Origin: Chitinophagia bacterium | GTDB lineage: Bacteria; Bacteroidota; Bacteroidia; Chitinophagales; Chitinophagaceae | Direction of reading: 5' to 3' | DNA: 7,100 nt | Assembly (NCBI GenBank): GCA_010027295.1 | Contig: RGVM01000130.1 | Coordinates: 1 to 7,100, forward strand | Shown: positions 1-6,523 of the stretch, piece after piece | Layout: each line of letters begins with the position of its first letter | How positions within the stretch are numbered: the stretch's first letter is position 1 | Position numbers and translations under genes: made by a program | Notes under the pieces: model-generated | Databases searched by the model: none | The model's input: only the letters and a program-made list of their open reading frames with translations | What the model was told of the DNA's origin: nothing

Positions 1-1834
1 CACCAATTACCGTCACGACTTCAACGCCGGCAAGGGCTCCTTCTACGGGAGCTACAGCTACACCAACCGCAGCACCGACGTCATCCGCCAGGTTACTCAG
101 CAAAACGTCTTCGCATCGGGTAACTTCACCAACAACCAGAACACGACGACCAGCACGCTCACGGGGAACCACAGGGCCTTCCTCAACTTCGAGTACAACA
201 TCGACTCGTTCAACTACGTGAAGGTCAGTCCCAGCCTCACCTACGGCAACTCCGACAGCCGCTCAACCAGCGCCTTCGACTTCGCCGACGCGAAAGGGCT
301 GCCCACCAGCAAGGGCAGCAATACGGACAGCACGTACGGCACGACGCCCAACCTATCCGTTAACGCCGTCTGGAATATGAAGTTCCGCAAGCGTGGCAGG
401 AATCTGGCCACCAACATCAACCTCGGCGGGAGCGGCAACGACACCGAGAGCGAGAAGGCCAACCTCACCCTCAACCTGAACCTGCCGGTGCCCGTCGAGA
501 TCATCCTCAGGCAGTTGATCCAGCAGGACAACTTCAGCCGCAACTACGGGGCCCGCATGACCTTCTCGGAGCCGCTGCGCCCCGACAGGTTCCTCGACCT
601 CACCTACGCCTACAACCGTTCGCTCACCCATAACGACAGAGAGGCCTTCGTCTACCAGCCCACCGGCGACCTCGTCCTGAACCCGCAGCTGAGCAACGCA
701 TTCGAGAACACTTTCGTCAATCAGCGCCTGGGGGCCAGCATTCGCACCGTCAAGAAGAAGTACAACTACTCCCTGGGCGTGAACTTCCAGCCGGTGCTCC
801 TCAATGGCTACTCCATCACGAAGGACAGCAGCTACAAGCCGCAGCGCCGTATGAACGCCTTCCCCGTCGCCAGGTTCGCCTACAACTTCACCCGGACCAA
901 GACGCTGAACTTCAACTACAACGGGAGCGCCCGCCAGCCCGGCTTCAACCAGCTCCAGCCCGTGCTCGACAACTCCAATCCGCAGTACCAGACCAAGGGC
1001 AACCCCTTCCTGAAGCCGGAGATGAACCACAACATGAGTCTCTTCTTCAACAATTTCAACTTCACCAGCGGCAGGGTGCTGTTCATCGGCTCCAACCTCA
1101 GCCTGACGCAGGACAAGATCGTCAACAACACCATCCGCCTCGGCAGGTCCGGCTCCCAGCTCACCATCCCCGAGAACGTAGACGGTTTCTACAACGCCAC
1201 CGGCTTCTACAACTTCAGCAAGCCCTTCCAGAACCGCCGCTACGTACTGTCGTTCAACGGCATGGTCAACTACAACCACAACGTCAACCTCATCGACAGC
1301 GCGCGGAACATCGGGAAGAACACCCTTGCGTCACAAGGTTTCCGCTTCGAATTCAACTACAACGACTGGCTGGAATGGGATGCTGGCGCCCGCTACTCCG
1401 TCAACACCGCCAAGTACTCGCTCCCCGGACAGAACAACCTCGAATTCAGCTCCTGGACGCTCACATCGAACGCCCGCATCGACATGAAGGGCGGCTGGAT
1501 CCTGCGGTACGACCTGGAGTACATGCTCAACTATGGCCTCTCCGCCGCCGTCAACCGCAACGTGGCACTGCTCAACGCATCCCTCGAGAAGACGATGTTC
1601 AAAAAGAAGAACGGCTTCCTACGCTTCTCGGGATACGACATCTTCAAGCAGGCCACCAATATCAGCCGGAGCGTCAACGGCAGCAGCATCACCGACACCC
1701 GCACCAACCGACTCACGCAGTACTTCATGGTCACCTTTACCTACCGGATGAACCGGTTCAACGGCCAGGTACAGCAGCAGGGACAGGACCGGATGCGTGG
1801 GATGGAGTACCGCGGCCGCGGATTCGGGGGCTGA
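1..1834 (+). CDS. Outer-membrane beta-barrel (TonB-dependent receptor-like) protein, 5' partial
   Basis: The frame is open to the left edge (first full codon at base 2) and ends at TGA 1832-1834, so about 610 C-terminal residues are visible and the true start lies outside. The GTG at 218 is an internal valine. The protein has the look of a large outer-membrane barrel: alternating aromatic and polar residues, very many Asn, Tyr and Phe, and no hydrophobic helices. A segment at about 941-1025 (PGFNQLQPVLDNSNP, then GNPFLKPEM) and a near-terminal block (KKKNGFLRFSGYDIF, then TDTRTNRLTQYFMVTFTY) match my recollection of the Bacteroidota 'outer membrane protein beta-barrel' family (OMP_b-brl_3, PF14905). 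Family members usually carry an N-terminal carboxypeptidase-like domain and a plug, which would lie upstream here. After the last strand comes a 24-residue tail rich in Gln, Arg, Gly and Met. The likely role is TonB-powered uptake or surface binding; the ligand cannot be told. The family call is firm, the transport role inferred. Confidence 0.87.
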   Translation, partial: TNYRHDFNAGKGSFYGSYSYTNRSTDVIRQVTQQNVFASGNFTNNQNTTTSTLTGNHRAFLNFEYNIDSFNYVKVSPSLTYGNSDSRSTSAFDFADAKGLPTSKGSNTDSTYGTTPNLSVNAVWNMKFRKRGRNLATNINLGGSGNDTESEKANLTLNLNLPVPVEIILRQLIQQDNFSRNYGARMTFSEPLRPDRFLDLTYAYNRSLTHNDREAFVYQPTGDLVLNPQLSNAFENTFVNQRLGASIRTVKKKYNYSLGVNFQPVLLNGYSITKDSSYKPQRRMNAFPVARFAYNFTRTKTLNFNYNGSARQPGFNQLQPVLDNSNPQYQTKGNPFLKPEMNHNMSLFFNNFNFTSGRVLFIGSNLSLTQDKIVNNTIRLGRSGSQLTIPENVDGFYNATGFYNFSKPFQNRRYVLSFNGMVNYNHNVNLIDSARNIGKNTLASQGFRFEFNYNDWLEWDAGARYSVNTAKYSLPGQNNLEFSSWTLTSNARIDMKGGWILRYDLEYMLNYGLSAAVNRNVALLNASLEKTMFKKKNGFLRFSGYDIFKQATNISRSVNGSSITDTRTNRLTQYFMVTFTYRMNRFNGQVQQQGQDRMRGMEYRGRGFGG

Positions 1835-1863
1835 GGCGGGGGCCCGTGATGGCGGCCATTCCG

Positions 1864-1870
1864 TACCTTG
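1864..1870 (+). promoter_or_regulatory. Possible Bacteroidota -7 promoter box ahead of the sulfatase
   Basis: TACCTTG lies 18 bases before the chosen ATG at 1889, in the 54-base gap after the barrel gene. It resembles the Bacteroidota -7 consensus TAnnTTTG with one T missing. No TTG-type -33 element is visible at the usual distance, so this is a weak call. If real, the sulfatase has a very short leader and is transcribed apart from the receptor gene. Confidence 0.3.
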
Positions 1871-1888
1871 TCATCCAGACAAGCCGAC

Positions 1889-3454
1889 ATGGACATCCGC
1901 AGACCCTTCATCCTCGCATCCACCCTCGTTCTCCTGGCGGCATTGTCCGCCTCGGGACAGGCCTCGCGTCCCAACATCATCTTCATGATGAGCGACGACC
2001 ATGGCTACCAGGCGATCAGCGCCTATGGCCATGGACTGAACCGGACTCCCCATCTCGACAGGCTGGCCTCGCGCGGCATGCTCTTCGACCGCGCCTATGT
2101 GACCAACTCGCTCTGCGGGCCCAGCCGGGCCGTCTTCCTCACGGGGAAGCACAGCCATCTCAACGGCTTCCGCGACAACCAGAGCGTCTTCGACGCCACG
2201 CAGCCCACGGTGGCGAAAATGCTCAAGGCCGCCGGCTACCAGACGGCCGTCTTCGGTAAATGGCACCTCGTCACGGAACCGCAGGGCTTCGACCACTGGG
2301 ATATCCTGCCGGGGCAGGGGGACTATTACAACCCACGGTTCATCGAGAACGGCGTGAAGAAGACCCTACAGGGGTATGTCACCAACCTGACGGTAGACCT
2401 CGCCCTGCAATGGCTGGACCGGCGCGACCGCGACAAGCCTTTCTTCCTCGTCTGCAACCAGAAAGCGCCCCACCGCAACTGGATGCCGGAGGCGAAATAC
2501 TACCACCTCTTCGACAGTGCCAGGCTAGAGCCTCCGTCCAACTTCCGCGACGACTACGCCACCCGCACCCGCGCCGCCCGCGAACAGGAGATGGAGGTGG
2601 CGCGCGACATGCATCCCTACTACGACCTCAAACTCGGGTTCGACCTGCCCCAGGCCGAGCGCAAGGGACTGGGGGCGGGATGGCAGTCAATCTACGACAG
2701 GCTAAACGCGCAGGAGAAGCTCGCATGGCAGGAGGCTTACGGTCCCGGCAACGAGGCCTTCCGACAAGCCGACCTCTCGGGTGACGCCCTTGCCGGTTGG
2801 AAGTACCGACGCTATATGCAGGATTACCTGCGCTGCGTGCAGAGCGTCGACGACAACGTCGGCAAGCTCCTCGACTATCTCGAGCGCAACGGCCTCGACG
2901 GCAATACCATCGTCATCTACACCTCCGACCAGGGCTTCTACCTCGGCGAGCACGGGTGGTTCGACAAGCGGTTCATGTACGAGGAGTCGTTCCGCACACC
3001 CCTGATCGTCAGATGGCCCGGTGTGACCGACGCGGGGGGGAGGACGTCCTCCATGGTACAGAACCTCGACTTCGCCGAGACGATCCTCGACATGGCCGGT
3101 CTGCCCATCCCCCGCGACATGCAGGGACTCAGTATGGTGCCGGTGCTGAAGGGAAACCTCAAGGGCGACCTGCACAAGGCCCTGTACTATCATTATTATG
3201 AGTCCGGCGAGCACCGGGTGGCGCGACAGTATGGCATCCGGACCGACCGCTGGAAGCTCATCCGCTTCGAGGACAACGACGAATGGGAGTTGTATGACCT
3301 CCGGAACGACCCCCGCGAGATGGTCAACCTCCACGGCCGACCGGAATGGGCCCGTCTCACGCGCAGCCTCACCCGCCGGCTTGAGGCGTTGGCGGCAGGT
3401 TATGGCGACAAGGAGGCCCTGGCCGACCTTGGAGAGGCCGCCGTCCGGCGCTGA
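1889..3454 (+). CDS. Exported type I sulfatase (formylglycine-dependent)
   Basis: This 521-residue protein hydrolyses a sulfate ester, probably on a glycan. Residues 1-25 form a signal peptide (Arg-Arg, a hydrophobic run, then SGQA before the cut), so it acts in the periplasm or beyond. The sulfatase fold starts at once: metal-binding Asp-Asp at 36-37, the CxPSR signature with Cys76 (the residue oxidised to formylglycine) and Arg80, GKWH at 123-126, and SDQG at 346-349 (metal ligands) followed by Lys360. All expected catalytic residues are present and the length is usual. The GKHSH segment after the signature, the KAPHRNW stretch and GEHGWFDKRFMYEE recall N-acetylglucosamine-6-sulfatase-like enzymes (SulfAtlas S1_11, from memory), so the substrate is inference. 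ATG 1889 was chosen over the in-frame TTG at 1868 because it gives a clean signal peptide. A maturation enzyme (FGE or anSME) must be encoded elsewhere. The neighbouring receptor may be related in function, but nothing here proves it. Confidence 0.93.
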   Translation: MDIRRPFILASTLVLLAALSASGQASRPNIIFMMSDDHGYQAISAYGHGLNRTPHLDRLASRGMLFDRAYVTNSLCGPSRAVFLTGKHSHLNGFRDNQSVFDATQPTVAKMLKAAGYQTAVFGKWHLVTEPQGFDHWDILPGQGDYYNPRFIENGVKKTLQGYVTNLTVDLALQWLDRRDRDKPFFLVCNQKAPHRNWMPEAKYYHLFDSARLEPPSNFRDDYATRTRAAREQEMEVARDMHPYYDLKLGFDLPQAERKGLGAGWQSIYDRLNAQEKLAWQEAYGPGNEAFRQADLSGDALAGWKYRRYMQDYLRCVQSVDDNVGKLLDYLERNGLDGNTIVIYTSDQGFYLGEHGWFDKRFMYEESFRTPLIVRWPGVTDAGGRTSSMVQNLDFAETILDMAGLPIPRDMQGLSMVPVLKGNLKGDLHKALYYHYYESGEHRVARQYGIRTDRWKLIRFEDNDEWELYDLRNDPREMVNLHGRPEWARLTRSLTRRLEALAAGYGDKEALADLGEAAVRR

Positions 3455-3478
3455 GGGTTCTCCCACAAGCCGTTTTTT
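3446..3478 (+). terminator. Weak terminator-like hairpin after the sulfatase
   Basis: CGGC (3446-3449) can pair with GCCG (3469-3472), with GGG (3455-3457) pairing with CCC (3462-3464) inside, and six T follow directly at 3473-3478. The structure overlaps the sulfatase stop codon and has unpaired bases between its two short stems, so it is weaker than a classical intrinsic terminator. Its place between functionally unrelated genes supports the call. Confidence 0.33.
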
Positions 3479-3481
3479 CAT

Positions 3482-3490
3482 TACCTTCGC
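3482..3490 (+). promoter_or_regulatory. Possible Bacteroidota -7 promoter box ahead of atpG
   Basis: TACCTTCGC fits the Bacteroidota -7 pattern TAnnTTTG with one mismatch and lies 40 bases before the atpG start, just after a T-run. No convincing -33 TTTG is seen. It would drive atpG and, given the small gaps, perhaps scpB and lysA. The leader before ATG 3531 is A-rich and has no Shine-Dalgarno sequence, as is common in this phylum. Confidence 0.4.
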
Positions 3491-3530
3491 CCCCGCAAAA
3501 CGCATCCCCGCACCTCTAAAATAGACCCAG

Positions 3531-4418
3531 ATGCCCGGTCAACTGAAGGAAGTCAGGAGCAGGATCAAGTCTGTCCAGTCCACCCAGCAGATCACCAAGG
3601 CCATGAAGATGGTCAGCGCCGCCAAGCTGCGCCGGGCCCAGGACTCCATCATCCAGCTGCGTCCCTATGCTCGTAAGCTCCAGGAGATGCTGGCCAATAT
3701 CGCCGGCAGCGCCGAGGGCGGCGGCGGCATGCGTCTCGCGACTGAGCGGCCTGTCGAGCGGGTGCTGATGATCGTGATCACCAGCGACAGGGGTCTCTGC
3801 GGCGCCTACAACGCCAACATCCAGAAACTCGCCAAGGCTACCATCGACGAGAAGTACGCTGAGGTCTACCGCAAAGGCAATGTCACCGTCTGGGGCATCG
3901 GCAAGAAGGGCTGCGAGTATTTCGCCAAGCGGGGCTATACGGTGGACACTTCCTACCGCGACACCTTCCTGCAGCTGTCCTTCTCCTCCGTCCAGGCCTG
4001 CGCCCAGGCGGCGGTACAGGGCTTCCTGGAGCGTCGTTTCGACGTGGTGGAGCTTGTCTACAGTGAGTTCCGCAACGCCGCCACCCAGCGATTCTCCGTG
4101 GAGCGCTTCCTGCCCATCCCCAAGGCCCAGCCGGAAGCCGGGAAGAAGGGACAGCGGAACGATTTCATCTTCGAGCCCGCCCGAGAGGAGCTCGTCGCCG
4201 AGCTCATGCCCAAGATCCTCAACACCCAGCTCTACAAGGCGGTGCTCGACGCCAACGCCTCCGAGCACGGTGCCCGCATGACGGCCATGGACAAGGCCAC
4301 CGAGAACGCCAAAGAGATGCTCAAGTCCCTCAAGATCACCTATAACAGCGCCCGCCAGGCCGCCATCACCACCGAGCTCACCGAGATCGTCAGCGGTGCC
4401 GCGGCCCTGCAGGGCTGA
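3531..4418 (+). CDS. atpG: ATP synthase F1 subunit gamma
   Basis: AtpG is the central rotor shaft of the F1 head. It turns inside the alpha3-beta3 ring and couples proton flow through Fo to ATP synthesis at the inner membrane's cytoplasmic face. The 295-residue protein is full length. It opens with the typical helix (QLKEVRSRIKSVQSTQQITK, then AMKMVSAAKLRRAQ), has the conserved SDRGLCG at 85-91 at the start of the Rossmann-like middle domain, and ends with the second shaft helix. Residues 279-292 (ITTELTEIVSGAAA) satisfy the PROSITE gamma-subunit signature. The start at ATG 3531 gives the family's usual N-terminus. The gene is not beside any other ATP synthase gene here: an exported sulfatase lies upstream and scpB 33 bases downstream. 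In most bacteria atpA precedes and atpD follows, so the placement is unusual while the protein itself looks normal. Confidence 0.98.
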   Translation: MPGQLKEVRSRIKSVQSTQQITKAMKMVSAAKLRRAQDSIIQLRPYARKLQEMLANIAGSAEGGGGMRLATERPVERVLMIVITSDRGLCGAYNANIQKLAKATIDEKYAEVYRKGNVTVWGIGKKGCEYFAKRGYTVDTSYRDTFLQLSFSSVQACAQAAVQGFLERRFDVVELVYSEFRNAATQRFSVERFLPIPKAQPEAGKKGQRNDFIFEPAREELVAELMPKILNTQLYKAVLDANASEHGARMTAMDKATENAKEMLKSLKITYNSARQAAITTELTEIVSGAAALQG

Positions 4419-4419
4419 T

Positions 4420-4435
4420 GCGGCCCCGAAGCCGC
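4420..4435 (+). other. Small inverted repeat in the atpG-scpB gap
   Basis: GCGGC (4420-4424) and GCCGC (4431-4435) form a perfect five-pair stem around a six-base loop, beginning two bases after the atpG stop codon. No T-run follows, so it is not an intrinsic terminator. It could stabilise a processed 3' end of atpG or be chance in GC-rich DNA. Confidence 0.25.
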
Positions 4436-4451
4436 CCCCATCCCGTCGGAC

Positions 4452-5156
4452 ATGGACACCTCACACCTGATCACCCATATCGAGGCGCTCATCTTCGCCA
4501 GCGAGAAGCCGCTGACGGCGCTCGACATCGTGGACCTGATCAACAACGCCTTCGGCCTGCTGGACGACCGCATCGCCCTCGACCAGGTGGAGACGTCCAT
4601 CGAAGGCATCCGTGAGAAGTACGCCTCCGAGTTCTATCCCTTCGAGCTCCGCCAGAGCGGCGGCGGCTGGCAGTTCCTCACCAAGAGGGCCTATCACCAG
4701 ACCATCGCCCAGCTGAACGGCGACAAGTTCCTCAAGCGGCTGTCCACCGCCGCCCTCGAGACGCTCGCCATCATCGCCTACAAGCAGCCCATCACCAAGT
4801 CGGAGATCGAGGCCATCCGCGGCGTCAGCTCCGACTACAGCATCCAGAAGCTCCTGGAGAAGGAGCTCATCATCATCACGGGCCGCAACGAGGCCATTCC
4901 CGGCAAGCCACTCGTCTACGGCACCTCCCGTCATTTCATGGACTACTTCGGCCTCAACTCGGCCGACCAGCTGCCCAAGATCGACGATATCCTCGCCAGC
5001 CAGATCGTGGAGCCCACCCTGGTGCAGGCCGAGCATTTCGAGGTGGAGAAGGGCGAGGTCCTGGCCGTCTCGGAAGAGGGGCAGCTCGTCCAGAAATCCA
5101 CGGAGGACGACGCCTCCGATGCCGACCCGGCATCGTCGCAGGACCCCGGCGCATAA
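4452..5156 (+). CDS. scpB: Segregation and condensation protein B
   Basis: ScpB dimerises and binds the kleisin ScpA, which bridges the heads of SMC; the complex loads onto and organises the chromosome for segregation. The 234-residue protein has two winged-helix domains: the first at about residues 5-90, opening with HIEALIFASEKPLT, the second at about 95-168, with the hallmark LSTAALETLAIIAYKQPITK at 97-116 and IRGV just after. The stretch TGR, then PGKPLVYGTSRHFMDYFGL to residue 168, is also typical. From about residue 190 the protein is a low-complexity acidic tail (KSTEDDASDADPASSQDPGA), probably disordered. ATG 4452 gives the standard N-terminus. ScpA and SMC are not in the window. The gap of 33 bases after atpG suggests co-transcription with it, without a functional link. 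Confidence 0.97.
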   Translation: MDTSHLITHIEALIFASEKPLTALDIVDLINNAFGLLDDRIALDQVETSIEGIREKYASEFYPFELRQSGGGWQFLTKRAYHQTIAQLNGDKFLKRLSTAALETLAIIAYKQPITKSEIEAIRGVSSDYSIQKLLEKELIIITGRNEAIPGKPLVYGTSRHFMDYFGLNSADQLPKIDDILASQIVEPTLVQAEHFEVEKGEVLAVSEEGQLVQKSTEDDASDADPASSQDPGA

Positions 5157-5198
5157 AGCTCGCCCCAAGGTCCCACAGGCAACCCAAAGCGAGCCTTC

Positions 5199-6422
5199 AT
5201 GTCGTCCCAAGCCCCCGTCCTAAGTCCGCAGGAGCTCACCGATGCCGCCCGGCGATTCGGGACACCCCTCTACGTCTACCATGCGGAGCGGATCGCGTGG
5301 CAGTACGGCAGGCTCACGCGTGCCTTCTCCGGATGCGATGCCCGGTTCTTCTACGCCTGCAAGTCGCTCACCAACCTCAACATCCTGCGCTACGTCCACC
5401 GCCTCGGCGCCAACCTGGACTGTGTCAGCCTCAACGAGGTACGGCTGGGACTGATGGCGGGCTTCCCGCCCGAGCGGATCCTGTTCACGCCCAACTGCAC
5501 CGACTTCGAGGAGTACGCCGCCGCCGTCGAACTCGGCGTACGCATCAACATCGACAGCCTTCCCATCCTGGACCGCTTCGGGGAGCGCTACGCCGATGGC
5601 TGGCCTGTCTGCATCCGGCTCAACCCGCATATCCTGGCGGGCGGCAACCTCAAGATCTCGACCGGGCATGCCCACAGCAAGTTCGGCATCTCGGTGGAGC
5701 AGATCGACGAGGTGCGCGAGGTGGTGCGGTCCCGAAGGCTGCGGGTCGAGGGCATCCACATGCACACCGGCAGCGACATCAAGGAAGTGGGTGTATTCCT
5801 GGAGGGCCTGGAGCTGATGCTGCGGATGTCCGCCCATTTCCCCGAGCTCGGGTTCATCGACCTGGGCAGTGGCTTCAAAGTGCCCTACCGGCCGGGCGAC
5901 CCCGAGACCGATATCGAGCTCCTGGGGCTTCGGGTGTCAGAGGCGTTCGAACGTCACGCCGTTTCCACCGGCCGGCGCTTGCAGGCCTGGTTCGAGCCTG
6001 GCAAGTTCCTCGTCAGCGAATGCGGCTATCTGGTGGTGAAGGCCAACATCGTCAAGCGGACGCCGGCCGACGTGTTCGTGGGTGTCGACAGCGGCTTCAA
6101 CCACCTCATCCGTCCGATGTTCTACGAGGCGCACCACGAGATAGCGAACATCACCCATCCCGACGGGGAGCCGCATCCCTACACCGTCGTCGGCAACATC
6201 TGCGAGACGGACACGTTCGCCACCGGTCGCATGCTCCCGGAAGTGCGGGAGGGTGACTTGCTGGTCTTCCGCAACGCCGGCGCCTATGGCTTCGAGATGA
6301 GCAGCCGCTTTAATTCGAGGTTCCGCCCGGCCGAAGTGCTGTACCTCGACGGCGAGGCACGACTCATCCGCCGGAGGGAGGAGTTCGACGATCTGCTCCA
6401 CGGACAGTTGGAAGTCCTCTGA
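5199..6422 (+). CDS. lysA: Diaminopimelate decarboxylase (PLP-dependent, fold type III)
   Basis: LysA decarboxylates meso-2,6-diaminopimelate to L-lysine, the last step of lysine synthesis, in the cytoplasm. The 407-residue protein has the N-terminal alanine-racemase-like TIM barrel: FGTPLYVY at 20-27, PLP-binding Lys55 in FFYACKS, and HMHTGSD at 187-193 that helps hold the cofactor. Next come the glycine loop DLGSGFKVPY at 221-230, EPGK at 266-269, DSGFNHLIRPMFY at 297-309, the Cys335-Glu336 pair that completes the active site across the dimer, and AGAYGFEMSS with Tyr363. Three motifs differ from the textbook forms (EPGR, GGGLGI and CESSD); I recall these variants from Bacteroidota LysA. A related decarboxylase acting on another amino acid or carboxynorspermidine is possible but less likely. 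The first ATG in frame is used. scpB ends 42 bases upstream and no other lysine gene is near. Confidence 0.93.
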   Translation: MSSQAPVLSPQELTDAARRFGTPLYVYHAERIAWQYGRLTRAFSGCDARFFYACKSLTNLNILRYVHRLGANLDCVSLNEVRLGLMAGFPPERILFTPNCTDFEEYAAAVELGVRINIDSLPILDRFGERYADGWPVCIRLNPHILAGGNLKISTGHAHSKFGISVEQIDEVREVVRSRRLRVEGIHMHTGSDIKEVGVFLEGLELMLRMSAHFPELGFIDLGSGFKVPYRPGDPETDIELLGLRVSEAFERHAVSTGRRLQAWFEPGKFLVSECGYLVVKANIVKRTPADVFVGVDSGFNHLIRPMFYEAHHEIANITHPDGEPHPYTVVGNICETDTFATGRMLPEVREGDLLVFRNAGAYGFEMSSRFNSRFRPAEVLYLDGEARLIRRREEFDDLLHGQLEVL

Positions 6423-6446
6423 AGCGGTCTCCGAAGGTTAAGGCCA

Positions 6447-6461
6447 GACCCGATGCGGGTT
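6447..6461 (+). other. Hairpin downstream of lysA
   Basis: ACCCG (6448-6452) and CGGGT (6456-6460) pair perfectly around a three-base loop, with a G-T pair closing outside. It lies 24 bases past the lysA stop. Only a scattered AT-rich stretch follows rather than a T-run, so it may mark a processed or factor-dependent transcript end rather than an intrinsic terminator. Confidence 0.3.
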
Positions 6462-6465
6462 CCTG

Positions 6466-6523
6466 CACAATAGTTAATTTCATTCCCCGATTCGGAAAAA
6501 ACCGATTTTCAGCGGCGTTTCAT
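6466..6523 (+). promoter_or_regulatory. AT-rich leader, likely promoter region of the last gene
   Basis: The second half of the 101-base gap after lysA is markedly AT-rich for this window, with TTAATTTC at 6474-6481 and an A-run at 6496-6501. CCGATT occurs twice (6487-6492 and 6502-6507), and TCGG (6492-6495) can pair with CCGA (6502-6505) around the A-run. TAATTT fits the TAnnTT half of the Bacteroidota -7 box, but no full promoter can be named. The change in composition suggests that a separate transcript starts here. Confidence 0.3.

Noticed and set aside
353..1279. 308-codon open frame on the minus strand inside the receptor gene
   Set aside because: It runs antisense to a gene with clear family motifs, and its product is dominated by Val, Glu, Gly and Leu, as expected when C-ending codons are read backwards.
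1811..1820. Ten-base palindrome CGCGGCCGCG near the end of the receptor gene
   Set aside because: It encodes the Arg-Gly-Arg tail in frame and is expected by chance in GC-rich coding DNA; nothing marks it as a binding or attachment site.
1868..1888. TTG start giving seven extra residues on the sulfatase
   Set aside because: The ATG at 1889 gives a standard signal peptide, and the TTG falls in a promoter-like box.
1375..2259. 294-codon plus-strand frame bridging the receptor and sulfatase genes
   Set aside because: It overlaps two well-supported genes in another frame; its product is rich in Arg, Pro, His and Gln with no domain, a GC-rich shadow.
4418..4615. 65-codon frame whose ATG overlaps the atpG stop codon
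   Set aside because: The overlap looks like translational coupling, but the frame lies mostly inside scpB out of phase and encodes an Arg, Pro and His-rich shadow product.
4461..5210. 249-codon minus-strand frame opposite scpB
   Set aside because: It is antisense to nearly all of scpB and has the same Leu, Gly, Val and Glu-rich shadow composition.
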